Shown here one piece after another: positions 18,859 to 30,512 of a DNA stretch of 53,793 bases. The notes beneath the pieces are model-generated. The model was not told the origin of the DNA, did not search any database, and saw only the letters and a list, made by a program, of their open reading frames with translations. The DNA comes from Nostoc sp. GT001 (GTDB taxonomy: Bacteria > Cyanobacteriota > Cyanobacteriia > Cyanobacteriales > Nostocaceae). The translations under genes were made by a program, and so were the position numbers. How positions within the stretch are numbered: the first letter of the stretch is position 1; every line of letters starts with the position of its first letter. The DNA lies in the NCBI RefSeq assembly GCF_030382115.1, contig NZ_JAUDRJ010000003.1:91823-145615 (forward strand), read 5' to 3'.

Positions 18859-20307
18859 TTATTTTATTAAGCTTAATGATTTGATGCAATTAAGTGCTTG
18901 TTTGTTTATAGATAGGGGAATTTCAATCCAGAACTCAGTTCCTTGTCCAGGTTCTGATATACATCTTAGTGTTCCACCATGTTTTTCAACTATAATCTGA
19001 TAGCTAATTGATAAACCTAATCCTGTACCCTTACCGACTGGCTTAGTTGTGAAAAATGGATCGAACAGTCGTTCCTTAACTGCTTCTGTTATTCCTGAAC
19101 CATTATCAGCAATTCGGATTACACAGTTCGTTTCAATGATTTCCGTAGTAATTGTAATTATATTAGGATTAGCATGAATTTCTGCGATCGCGCGTCTACT
19201 ATCATAGTTATCGAGCGCATCGATTGCATTACTGATAATATTCATGAATACTTGATTGAGTTGGCCAGCGTAGCAATCTACTAAAGGTAAATCTCCATAA
19301 TTTTTCACTACTTTGATCCCAGGATGATCGACACTATCTTTGAAGCGACTTTGTAAAATCAGCAAAGTACTATCCAGTCCCTGGTGAATATCAACTCTTT
19401 TCTTCTCCGCCTCATCCAGACGAGAGAAATTCCGCAGAGATAAGACAATTTCAGAGATCCGTTCGGCTCCTACTTCCATCGAATTTAGGATTTTGGGCAA
19501 ATCATCTAGTAAAAAATCTAACTCAATTTCCTTAATGTATTCTTTAATTTCTGACACAGGATTGGTATAAAACTGCTGGTAAATATGCACAAGTTTTAGC
19601 AAACACTGCGTATAATCCTTTGCATATTTCAAATTTCCGTAAATAAAATTAACCGGGTTGTTAATTTCGTGAGCGACTCCTGCGACTAACTGCCCTAAAC
19701 TGGACATTTTCTCAGCTTGGACTAATTGAGCTTGAGTTTGTTGTAGCTCCCGAAGGGATTTTTCCAATTTTTTAGACTGAGCCTCAGCAATTTCTGCCAA
19801 ATTCTCCTTGATTTGTAGCGCGCTCCGTAGTTGTGCTCTTTGCTGTTTCAGTTCATTTGTTAACTTTTTAGCATCAGCTAAAGCAGTATTCTGAGATTGT
19901 AGTAGGAACAAGAAATCAACAATCGGGTCGTGAATTGCAAAGTCTTTGAGTTTTATACCCAGAGGAGCTAGGCTAGTTGTATCTGTAATCCAGGGAGAAC
20001 CTAAAAAAAATATCACCTCCTCCTCTGGTTGATACATCATCTGACCCTTGAGATGCATTCCATTGTGGAGAAACTCTAATATAAACAGGGCACGAGATTG
20101 TTTACTAATCGTATCAAAATCGACCAAAATTTTTGGACGATTGATTTGGAAATGCTGCTCAATCAATTTACCAACTAATGGTTCAGGACAAATGCGCCCG
20201 TAGACATCACCAGCTTGTACAATTTCCCGATTACAGTTAAAGGCAAAGTGGAAAGGAAAAGCTTTCGCCAGCAACTCTGGCGAAAGTGTAAGGTGAGGAG
20301 GAGCCAT
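18859..20307 (-). CDS. Histidine kinase with N-terminal HNOBA domain (H-NOX partner)
   Basis: The 482-residue kinase has a haem-NO-binding-associated (HNOBA, PAS-like) domain at ~12-140. Diagnostic segments are FPFHFAFNCNREIVQAGD, FFLGSPWITDTTSL and LKDFAIHDPIVDFLFLLQSQ. A coiled coil runs ~138-200, followed by HisKA with H213 (GVAHEINNPVNFIYGN) and HATPase_c at ~345-465 (NIISNAIDAL, DNGSGI, FDPFFTTKP, GTGLGLSI). It starts 10 bp after the H-NOX gene stop, so both are co-translated. By analogy with other H-NOX/kinase pairs, ligand-bound H-NOX would alter its autophosphorylation. No response regulator is adjacent. Confidence 0.92.
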   Translation of the reverse strand: MAPPHLTLSPELLAKAFPFHFAFNCNREIVQAGDVYGRICPEPLVGKLIEQHFQINRPKILVDFDTISKQSRALFILEFLHNGMHLKGQMMYQPEEEVIFFLGSPWITDTTSLAPLGIKLKDFAIHDPIVDFLFLLQSQNTALADAKKLTNELKQQRAQLRSALQIKENLAEIAEAQSKKLEKSLRELQQTQAQLVQAEKMSSLGQLVAGVAHEINNPVNFIYGNLKYAKDYTQCLLKLVHIYQQFYTNPVSEIKEYIKEIELDFLLDDLPKILNSMEVGAERISEIVLSLRNFSRLDEAEKKRVDIHQGLDSTLLILQSRFKDSVDHPGIKVVKNYGDLPLVDCYAGQLNQVFMNIISNAIDALDNYDSRRAIAEIHANPNIITITTEIIETNCVIRIADNGSGITEAVKERLFDPFFTTKPVGKGTGLGLSISYQIIVEKHGGTLRCISEPGQGTEFWIEIPLSINKQALNCIKSLSLIK

Positions 20308-20317
20308 GCTACTGCAC

Positions 20318-20869
20318 TCAATTTGGTTTATAAATCACTAAAAATTCATCATGTTCAGCACCCTCATCTCGACTTTGGGTTTGGGTAATATGAACTTCCG
20401 TATCAAACCTGGTTCCCAATCCCTTGACTAGTCCAAGAATCATTGGCGTTAACCCTTCTCTATCAGAGCGATAATGTAAGCTCAGAGAATTTTCTTCTAT
20501 ATCAGTACACTCAAATGATGGGGGTTGGAGTTTAGGAAAACTAACTCCTACACGAGCATGAAGATTATCAAGGTTTTCTAAAAACTCAGGGAGTTCATCT
20601 CCACTCATATCCATCAATTCGCCATAGCCTTCTTGAGCAGTGTACTGAACCCAAAATTCCCCAAAGGCTTGCATAATCTCTGAGGAAGATAAACCCAGAA
20701 CGACACTAGCAGCTTTTACCAGTTTATGGGTGATGTCATCGGGATAGCCTTCCATACTGAGGAAAACATCTACATCCACCTCTGCTTTGTGCTTGATTGT
20801 TTTCCAAGTCTCTTCGCCAAAGCGACTGCACACCATGTCTTGAATCGCCTTGTTCACTAATCCGTACAT
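20318..20869 (-). CDS. H-NOX haem nitric-oxide sensor
   Basis: This 183-residue stand-alone H-NOX domain is the gas-sensing haem protein related to soluble guanylate cyclase. Seen in sequence: the N-terminus MYGLVNKAIQDMV, proximal haem ligand H104 (NLDNLHARVG), and the propionate-binding Y133-x-S135-x-R137 motif (HYRSDREG). W73 sits at the distal side as in the structurally known Nostoc protein. The start is set by a GAGGAGG ribosome site 5 bases upstream; an in-frame ATG 54 bp earlier would add residues foreign to the family. The downstream HNOBA kinase is its likely output. No distal Tyr suited to oxygen binding is evident, so NO is the probable ligand. Confidence 0.95.
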   Translation of the reverse strand: MYGLVNKAIQDMVCSRFGEETWKTIKHKAEVDVDVFLSMEGYPDDITHKLVKAASVVLGLSSSEIMQAFGEFWVQYTAQEGYGELMDMSGDELPEFLENLDNLHARVGVSFPKLQPPSFECTDIEENSLSLHYRSDREGLTPMILGLVKGLGTRFDTEVHITQTQSRDEGAEHDEFLVIYKPN

Positions 20870-20874
20870 GGAAG

Positions 20875-20881
20875 CCTCCTC
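20875..20881 (-). promoter_or_regulatory. Strong ribosome binding site that sets the H-NOX start
   Basis: The minus strand reads GAGGAGG five bases before the ATG at 20867-20869. It supports the shorter start over the upstream in-frame ATG at 20923. Confidence 0.75.
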
Positions 20882-21103
20882 TGCACCTAATTTTGCTTTG
20901 TGAATTTGCCCAAGACTCGACAACTAAATTTCTTAAAAGGCTTAATTTAAATGACAAAATTTTCTGTGATCAAGCCTGAAAATGGTTGATTATAGCTTTG
21001 AAAACTGAAAAAATAGGGAAAACTGTTTGTATTCTAATGCTACAAATGCTTATTATTACAACCGTATTTTCACTTATTACTTCTACCCAGATGGCTGTAA
21101 GGG

Positions 21104-21136
21104 TTTGCAGTAAGCACTTTTAGTGTTTACTGCAAA
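21104..21136 (-). terminator. Hairpin downstream of the diiron oxygenase gene
   Basis: The arms tttgcagtaagcact (21104-21118) and agtgtttactgcaaa (21122-21136) pair at 14 of 15 positions, the exception being a G-T wobble, around a 3-nt loop. It lies ~30 bp after the stop at 21165, between that gene and the H-NOX operon. It lacks a clear T-run. Confidence 0.55.
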
Positions 21137-21164
21137 TTTGCTCACCTTAATCTTGACAGACTAA

Positions 21165-21899
21165 CTACAGCGATTCATCAAAAGGCAGCCATGAATCAGG
21201 ATACAAGCTATATTTGGAGATTTGACGCTGAATACCGTTAAAAAATTGGATACGGGCATCCATAGCTTCTGCAATAGCCAGTTTTACTTTGATATCCTCT
21301 TCATTCATAGTTATTCGAGGTTCAATCACTGCTGCTAGCTTCGCTGCATGACTATCATCCACATCAATATGGACTTCAAAAAATATTAAGGCTTCTTTGG
21401 GTAAAGGAGCAGCGCCAACAATTCCTTTGTATAGTTGTGTGTATAGCGAACTAACAATCCCTTCGGAAGCATAACAGACGGCACCAAGTGCAGCTAAATA
21501 GCCGTATTTATGTGGCATCTGCAAGTAGGTTTCAATAAGGGCACGAGTTTCAGGTGCAGTGGGTAGTGATGCCAGAGTTTCGTCGTGGATACCAAGTGCA
21601 CGGGTAAATTTACGAAACAATTCTGGGTGGGACTGAGTTATGTCTCCCTGTCCCATTTCGTCAAATAGGTTTTCCAAGATGACTAACTGACTAGTTTCAT
21701 CTTGGCAGCAAGACAAGATGCTAGCCAAAATACGATTAAATTCTTTGGAGAATTTGTACATCTGGACAGCTAGTACCTGTACGTCTGGTAAAAATAAATT
21801 TCCAGTCTGACAGCGCATTAGAAACTCATGATTCCATAGAGGATGATTAATCGTTATTTCACGGAAGGAATTTCTAACTAAAGAAGATGTCTGTGTCAT
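21165..21899 (-). CDS. Haem-oxygenase-like diiron oxidase/oxygenase (iron-containing redox enzyme family)
   Basis: The 244-residue all-helical protein has the ligand pattern of HDO enzymes (CADD, UndA, SznF central domain). The ligands are E81 (LFDEMGQG), H91 (TQSHPELF), E146 (CYASEGIVSS) and H177-x3-D181-x2-H184 (FFEVHIDVDDSHAAKL). Such enzymes bind two irons and activate O2 to oxidise amines, amino acids or fatty acids. Its start codon overlaps the stop of the upstream methyltransferase gene by 4 bp (ATGA), so the two are translationally coupled. A 2-oxoglutarate-type oxygenase gene diverges nearby. Together these suggest a small natural-product or amino-acid modification pathway. The TenA-like alternative is less likely because the metal ligands are complete. 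Confidence 0.8.
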   Translation of the reverse strand: MTQTSSLVRNSFREITINHPLWNHEFLMRCQTGNLFLPDVQVLAVQMYKFSKEFNRILASILSCCQDETSQLVILENLFDEMGQGDITQSHPELFRKFTRALGIHDETLASLPTAPETRALIETYLQMPHKYGYLAALGAVCYASEGIVSSLYTQLYKGIVGAAPLPKEALIFFEVHIDVDDSHAAKLAAVIEPRITMNEEDIKVKLAIAEAMDARIQFFNGIQRQISKYSLYPDSWLPFDESL

Positions 21900-22666
21900 C
21901 GTAATATTTGTAGGGCTAGATGAAGGGGTTGGTCAAGTAAGGGGCTAAAAAATGATTCATCTATTGCGATATGTTCTGGAGTTACACGCAATTCTTGTAA
22001 AATTGGCATCGTATTGAAGCCAGCAAATTTAAGAGCATTAAAGTAATCCTCAAGAGTTTTATGAATCAATTGCACATTTAGCCAAGAACCATCTCGTTTC
22101 CAAATACGACCAGGAAACTGCCGATCTCGCTTGCTGAAATAGCCTGTACCTTCAACTTGAAAATAAAACGGATATGCTGCCTCCCGCATATATGGAAAAG
22201 ATGGATGGGGAACACTGAATACAAATCGACCGCCTGGACGAAGAATGCGTGCAACTTCTGCCATGCATTCTTGGGTCTGAGCAATTGTCAAATAGTTAAA
22301 TAAAAATACTGCAACAACTAAGTCAATTTCGCCATCATCAAACTGCTTGAGATTGGTAGCACATCCTACTTCATAGCTAATACCCAATCCATCTTCTACT
22401 TCTTGCAAGTTTGCTGCTGCAATCATGCCTTGGGAAAGGTCTATTCCATGTACCCATGCAGCGCCACGTCGGCTTAGTTCTCGACTGCAATAACCTTCTC
22501 CACAACCTATATCAAGTACTCGCAACCCAGCAACAGGCTGACAAAGGTCTAGTACAAAAGGGCGGGCTGTAAAGTCTGATAGTGAAGTAGGTTCTCCTCT
22601 AATCCACTCTGATGCTGTGCGATTATATAAGTTTTTAGTTGAGCTGTTGTGATTCACATTTGACAT
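21896..22666 (-). CDS. Class I SAM-dependent methyltransferase
   Basis: This 256-residue Rossmann methyltransferase has motif I VLDIGCGEGYCSREL (~49-63), an acidic residue binding the SAM ribose at the end of strand 2 (HGIDLS), motif II-like IDLVVAVFLFNYL, and LRPGGRFVFSVPHP. The ~100-residue C-terminal extension with aromatic residues (PYMREAAYPFYFQVEG) could shape the substrate pocket and is typical of small-molecule methyltransferases. It is first in an operon, overlapping the diiron oxygenase gene by 4 bp. The substrate is unknown. Confidence 0.85.
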   Translation of the reverse strand: MSNVNHNSSTKNLYNRTASEWIRGEPTSLSDFTARPFVLDLCQPVAGLRVLDIGCGEGYCSRELSRRGAAWVHGIDLSQGMIAAANLQEVEDGLGISYEVGCATNLKQFDDGEIDLVVAVFLFNYLTIAQTQECMAEVARILRPGGRFVFSVPHPSFPYMREAAYPFYFQVEGTGYFSKRDRQFPGRIWKRDGSWLNVQLIHKTLEDYFNALKFAGFNTMPILQELRVTPEHIAIDESFFSPLLDQPLHLALQILR

Positions 22667-23156
22667 TTTTAATTATTTATTTATACTCAAGTTAGACTTG
22701 TCTTAATCAATTTAGTCTGGCAAAACTAAAATACTTGATGTATATGTTTTAACAATTAATATGTTTCTCTGAGAATGTTGATTTTACTGGTTTTATGTTT
22801 TTATTTAAAAACTATTATTTCCCAAGGAAAAATCATCCTGAAGATTATTAGCTTGTTATTTTCTTTAAATATAAGCAGTTAAATTAGATTTAACTTCATG
22901 AACTTGAATCATTACTTAGTTAATGGCAACTTCATATATAGAAATTTATTTTTTTCAGATCTAACTTCATCTGGGCTTTACTAATAAAGTTAAAATTAAT
23001 TATTCTAATTTAGATAATTAAGAAAAATAAAACAGTATATTTTACGAAGTATAAAGAGAAGAATATTGTTAATTTGTAATAGTCAGATTCGTTTTGAAAA
23101 CGGAATGGCTTTGAAGGTATGAGTTATTTAGCCGATTTAGAATAACGTTGGAAGAA
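22667..23156. promoter_or_regulatory. Divergent intergenic region between the methyltransferase and the 2OG-type oxygenase genes
   Basis: These 490 bp are strongly AT-rich with no coding frame of note. They must hold promoters for both directions, because genes leave from each side. No operator palindrome was recognised. Confidence 0.4.
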
Positions 23157-24161
23157 ATGATGTTAGAAGAACTGTTAGCAGAATTACCAGTGCGCGATCG
23201 CTTACAATATGAGCGTGCGATCGCATTTTCTCAGCTTGGCGATCGCCTCTTTGATGAGCTTGCTGATAAAATTGCTACAAAGCGAGAGTACCGACTACTA
23301 TTTGAACACACATTAAAGCCTGAGTTATTCCAACAAATCAGAATTGCTGCTGCGGGTTATATTTCAGCGTGTCTGAATAGTCCCATCATTCTTTCGGAAG
23401 CTGAAATGCTTGAACGACTGCTGGAAGCAAGAAGTACTTTGCCGAACTATACTAGCACAGGTCTTTTAATGCCCAAGCGAGAACACGTTTTGGCATTTAA
23501 CCTCTTTCAAAAAAGCGTCGCAGAGGCTTTCTACCAACTAGGAGCGAATGACCTGATTGATGCAGTGGATTTACCAGTAAATCTCCGCATGGTCTACGGT
23601 AAGACTGACGCCAAGAAGTTGGGTTTGCCCTTCGCTAGCTCAAAGTGCCATAGTGATGTCTGGGCAGGTGTTGCTGCTGATGCAACTGTAGTGGTTCTAC
23701 CATTATTTGGCGACATCGATAATATCACTATCGAAGCAGGTGAAATGCCCCGCGAAATGGAGCTACAGTCTATGCAGGTGATGTCAGACTTCGATGAAGG
23801 TCGGGATATTCCGATGGTTGTCTCTTACACAGAAGCACAACTACAACACGGCACAATGTACTTTAATGATGCCCGTGGATTGCATCAAACAGTAAGAAGG
23901 AAAACTGAAGGTCTAAGAATTTCAGTAGATTTCCGGTTCCGCAGGAAATTCAATGAAGCTTACCGGGCAATGGTCGCACCTAATATTGGTGGTATTGAAG
24001 AAGATATGAGTGTGCCTTATGAAGACTGGCTGAAGGTTGGGAAAGAAACGCTAATTGTGTTTGATGAAACTATTGAACAAGCTAAGAACAGACAGAATGC
24101 TGACGCTCCAGTTCCACTTTATACTCGTGGGTATCGCCTTTTAAATATGTTTAACTTTTGA
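23157..24161 (+). CDS. Probable 2-oxoglutarate/Fe(II)-dependent oxygenase
   Basis: The protein has 334 residues from the ATG at 23157 (preceded by ggaagaa); a TTG at 23148 is a less likely start. The jelly-roll iron triad is readable: H165-x-D167 in KCHSDVWAG and H243 in RGLHQTVRR. R254 (GLRISVDFRFR), 11 residues after the distal His, is positioned to bind the 2OG carboxylate. The region between holds the beta-strands TVVVLPLFGDIDNITIE. The first ~130 residues are helical and not recognised. The HSDxW-type motif recalls hydroxylases of antibiotic-sugar pathways (StrG-like). It is divergent from the methyltransferase/diiron-oxygenase operon, probably in one pathway. Three GCGATCGC sites lie at its 5' end. 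The substrate is unknown. Confidence 0.65.
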   Translation: MMLEELLAELPVRDRLQYERAIAFSQLGDRLFDELADKIATKREYRLLFEHTLKPELFQQIRIAAAGYISACLNSPIILSEAEMLERLLEARSTLPNYTSTGLLMPKREHVLAFNLFQKSVAEAFYQLGANDLIDAVDLPVNLRMVYGKTDAKKLGLPFASSKCHSDVWAGVAADATVVVLPLFGDIDNITIEAGEMPREMELQSMQVMSDFDEGRDIPMVVSYTEAQLQHGTMYFNDARGLHQTVRRKTEGLRISVDFRFRRKFNEAYRAMVAPNIGGIEEDMSVPYEDWLKVGKETLIVFDETIEQAKNRQNADAPVPLYTRGYRLLNMFNF

Positions 24162-24181
24162 TTTGCAAAAATCTAAGCCAC

Positions 24182-24207
24182 AAAAAAGAGGTCTTTCTCG
24201 ACCTCTT
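24182..24207 (-). terminator. Rho-independent terminator of the apc operon
   Basis: On the minus strand, aagaggtc (24200-24207) pairs with gacctctt (24186-24193) across a 6-nt loop, followed by a TTTTTT run. It lies 35 bp after the apcC stop and also separates it from the convergent oxygenase gene. Confidence 0.85.
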
Positions 24208-24241
24208 ACCAATTCCCTAAAATAATATTCTATTTACAGAA

Positions 24242-24448
24242 TTACGACAAGCCAGTATTAGCACCTTGTTTACCAGTTGCCAGTTCCACCTTGATGATTG
24301 TGCCACCTGCTTTTTGAATACGTTGCTGTTCGCGGAACCAGTTTTCATAAGGAACTAACTTAGTGAAGTAAGTATTTTGCAGTTCGCGTTGGGTACGAAT
24401 TCGGGTTTGGCTGGGAACTAGAGCAGTAATTTTAAACAAACGGGACAT
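24242..24448 (-). CDS. apcC: Phycobilisome core small linker (LC, ~7.8 kDa)
   Basis: The 68-residue protein is the CpcD-like core linker that caps the allophycocyanin cylinders. The sequence MSRLFKITALVPSQTRIRTQ, the NTYFTKLVPYENWF stretch and the QKAGGTIIKVELATGKQG end are characteristic. It follows apcB on the minus strand after 222 bp, with an upstream aggag ribosome site. It is normal in length and shows no disruption. Confidence 0.97.
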   Translation of the reverse strand: MSRLFKITALVPSQTRIRTQRELQNTYFTKLVPYENWFREQQRIQKAGGTIIKVELATGKQGANTGLS

Positions 24449-24528
24449 ATTTTGAAAATCTCCTGTATACCTTGTGAAAACTTTTTTATCTCAAAATCTT
24501 GAGTGCAAATCTTTTAATCATTCAAAGG

Positions 24529-24680
24529 CTGGAAATCAAACATCAATACTAGACCACCAACACTCATCACTGATAATTTACCAAGATAAGCAATATAACG
24601 TTCTAGCACTCACGGCTGATTTCCAGACCTTAATAAAGCCGCACCTAAATTCTTAAGCGCAAACTAGTTCTTAGCTTAAG
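24529..24680 (-). promoter_or_regulatory. Nested inverted repeats between apcB and apcC
   Basis: A 10-bp inverted repeat, ctggaaatca (24529-24538) and tgatttccag (24617-24626), lies within the spacer. A second, cttaagc (24652-24658) and gcttaag (24674-24680), straddles the apcB stop codon. RNA from the minus strand could fold here, which may explain unequal apcAB and apcC message, as reported for apc operons in other cyanobacteria. The function is inferred. Confidence 0.35.
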
Positions 24681-25159
24681 CCAGAGGAGATATAGTCTAA
24701 GTAAACGCCCATTTCCTTACCAGCATCAGAACCTACCAAACTGGCGGTTACTTCTTTGATTGCTTGGATAGCTTGTACGGTAGCACCGACGGGAACGCCC
24801 AAGGAGTTATAGGTTTCCTTCAAGCCATTGAGCACACGCTCATCTAGGATAGAAGGATCGCCAGCTAACATAGCGTAGGTGGCATAGCGGAGGTAATAGT
24901 CCAAATCGCGGATGCAAGCAGCATAGCGGCGAGTGGTGTACATGTTGCCACCTGGACGGGTGATGTCAGAGTATAGCAAAGATTTTGCTACAGCTTCTTT
25001 GACGATCGCAGCAGCGTTAGCGCTGATGGTGCTAGCAGCACGTACCCGTAGTTCGCCAGTAGCGAAGTAGCCTTTTAGCTTTTCCAAAGCAGAAGAGTCA
25101 AGGTATTTGCCTTGAACGTCTGCGGAGTTAATGACAGCGGTAATTGCGTCTTGAGCCAT
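24671..25159 (-). CDS. apcB: Allophycocyanin beta subunit
   Basis: The 162-residue globin-fold biliprotein ([20 protein letters not shown]) forms heterohexamers with ApcA in the phycobilisome core. The phycocyanobilin-binding Cys lies in [20 protein letters not shown], and the Asn of [10 protein letters not shown] sits at the position methylated in beta subunits. It begins 65 bp after apcA. It is complete and highly conserved. Confidence 0.98.
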   Translation of the reverse strand: MAQDAITAVINSADVQGKYLDSSALEKLKGYFATGELRVRAASTISANAAAIVKEAVAKSLLYSDITRPGGNMYTTRRYAACIRDLDYYLRYATYAMLAGDPSILDERVLNGLKETYNSLGVPVGATVQAIQAIKEVTASLVGSDAGKEMGVYLDYISSGLS

Positions 25160-25224
25160 GTTGTTAATTCCTTATTTCCAACCGTATTGCAATACTTCTG
25201 TTTAAGTAGGTAAACAGCTTTACC

Positions 25225-25713
25225 CTATCCTAGAAGGGCACCAACTAGGTAGTCGAAGTAGCCAGCAGCTTCACTAGCGTCATCACCAGAGAGCAATGAT
25301 GTAGAGCCATTCTTCAGCCCACGGATACCTTCAGCAACACCATCAATAGGAGTTCCCAAGGACTTGTACAGTTCACGGGCACCAATAACACCAATTTCTT
25401 CGATGGGGGTGACATCACCAGCAACGATACCGTAGGTAACGAGGCGGAGGTAATAATCTAGGTCACGCAGACAAGTAGCAGTCAATTCTTGACCGTAAGC
25501 GTTACCACCAGGAGATACAACATCAGGACGCTTTTGGAACAGTTGATCGCCAGCTTGCTTAACGAGCCGTTCGCGATTTTCTGACAAAACTTGAGCAATC
25601 CGCACACGGCGCTCGCCACTTGCAACAAAAGACTTGATCCGATCTAACTCACCAGGGCTGAGGTAGCGGGCTTCTGCATCAGCATTCACGATAGCTTTCG
25701 TGACAATACTCAT
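25225..25713 (-). CDS. apcA: Allophycocyanin alpha subunit
   Basis: The 162-residue biliprotein ([20 protein letters not shown]) has its chromophore Cys in [21 protein letters not shown] good ribosome site (ggagg) precedes the start. The 386-bp space between apcE and apcA carries a purine-rich hairpin at 26040-26079 and probably the main apcABC promoter. It is the first gene of the apcA-apcB-apcC message. Confidence 0.98.
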   Translation of the reverse strand: MSIVTKAIVNADAEARYLSPGELDRIKSFVASGERRVRIAQVLSENRERLVKQAGDQLFQKRPDVVSPGGNAYGQELTATCLRDLDYYLRLVTYGIVAGDVTPIEEIGVIGARELYKSLGTPIDGVAEGIRGLKNGSTSLLSGDDASEAAGYFDYLVGALLG

Positions 25714-26039
25714 TAATGGATTCCTCCAATACGAATGAAACCAGGATTTGATTAAACTGGTGCGACTTTGAGTTTGGTTTACTGAGTTTGTTTTTTCGTC
25801 CTTTTAGACACAACAGTTTCACAACTGCTACGGCTAAAAAATTACGAGTTTGCCTGAGTCAACATAAGTACACAAGCTTTCAAACTCAGTTACCTTCCGC
25901 AAAACATTTTCCGGCATTCTGTTGAGCATTTATGACTGCTCTTAATACTTTGTAATATTGCTTTTCAGAATTTACTGTTTTAACTGCAATCTGAGAGCGG
26001 TATTACGAAAGGTTACGAAGGGGACAGGGGACAGGTTAC

Positions 26040-26079
26040 AGGGGATAGGGAACAGTAAATAATCTGTACCCTATTCCCT
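26040..26079. repeat. Purine-rich hairpin just after apcE
   Basis: The arms aggggatagggaacag (26040-26055) and ctgtaccctattccct (26064-26079) pair at 14 of 16 positions around 8 nt. A gggacaggggacaggttaca run precedes it. It sits ~20 bp downstream of the apcE stop in transcription direction and may mark the 3' end of that message. The remainder of 25714-26039 shows no gene. Confidence 0.5.
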
Positions 26080-26099
26080 AATTCCCTAGTCCCTACTCC

Positions 26100-29993
<3,894 letters not shown>

Positions 29994-30431
29994 ATGCACA
30001 AAAGTTTTAATTTTAACTATTTATTCAATGTTACCCTATCTGCGATCGCAATTATTTTCGCTGTCACTACGGCAAAGACTAGACCTCAAATACCAACTCT
30101 GAGATACAACAGTGAAGCCCACGACTACGAGGGCACAAAGGGAAATATATAAATTTATACTTTTATGCTGATGTCACTTCTTAAAAAGGGACAGTGACTA
30201 AAGGAAGCATAACCGTTAGTGGTAGCGATCGCCTAAAATTCACCACAAAAAATGCTAACGCAGTAAAACTGTTACAAAATATTTATAATTCTAAATCTTG
30301 CCAATAATTTCAGAGACCCAGCATATATCACCGAAGTTGGACGTGACCAGTTTTATTCGCAAAGAAAAGTTTGCTTATATCGCTACTGGGGTATAAGGTG
30401 GGTCATCATTGCAGATAATGTCCTTGAATAA
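29994..30431 (+). pseudogene. Decayed gene for a small secreted protein
   Basis: ATG at 29994 opens a signal-peptide-like N-terminus (LFNVTLSAIAIIFAVTTA) that stops at 30150. Coding resemblance resumes in another frame: GKYINLYFYADVTS, an in-frame stop at 30182, then KGTVTKGSITVSGSDRLKF and NANAVKLLQNIYNSKSC. After a second shift near 30303 it runs NFRDPAYITEVGRDQFYSQR and KVCLYRYWGIRWVIIADNV to a stop at 30429-30431. The pieces join into one ~140-residue exported protein with two frameshifts and one stop. The family is not recognised. Confidence 0.5.
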
Positions 30432-30512
30432 GTTGCAATAATTCATAGGTAATACCAAATATTGCCAAACCAATCAATGTGATGTTTAATTAAGCTTGTT
30501 CTTAAATTTAAT

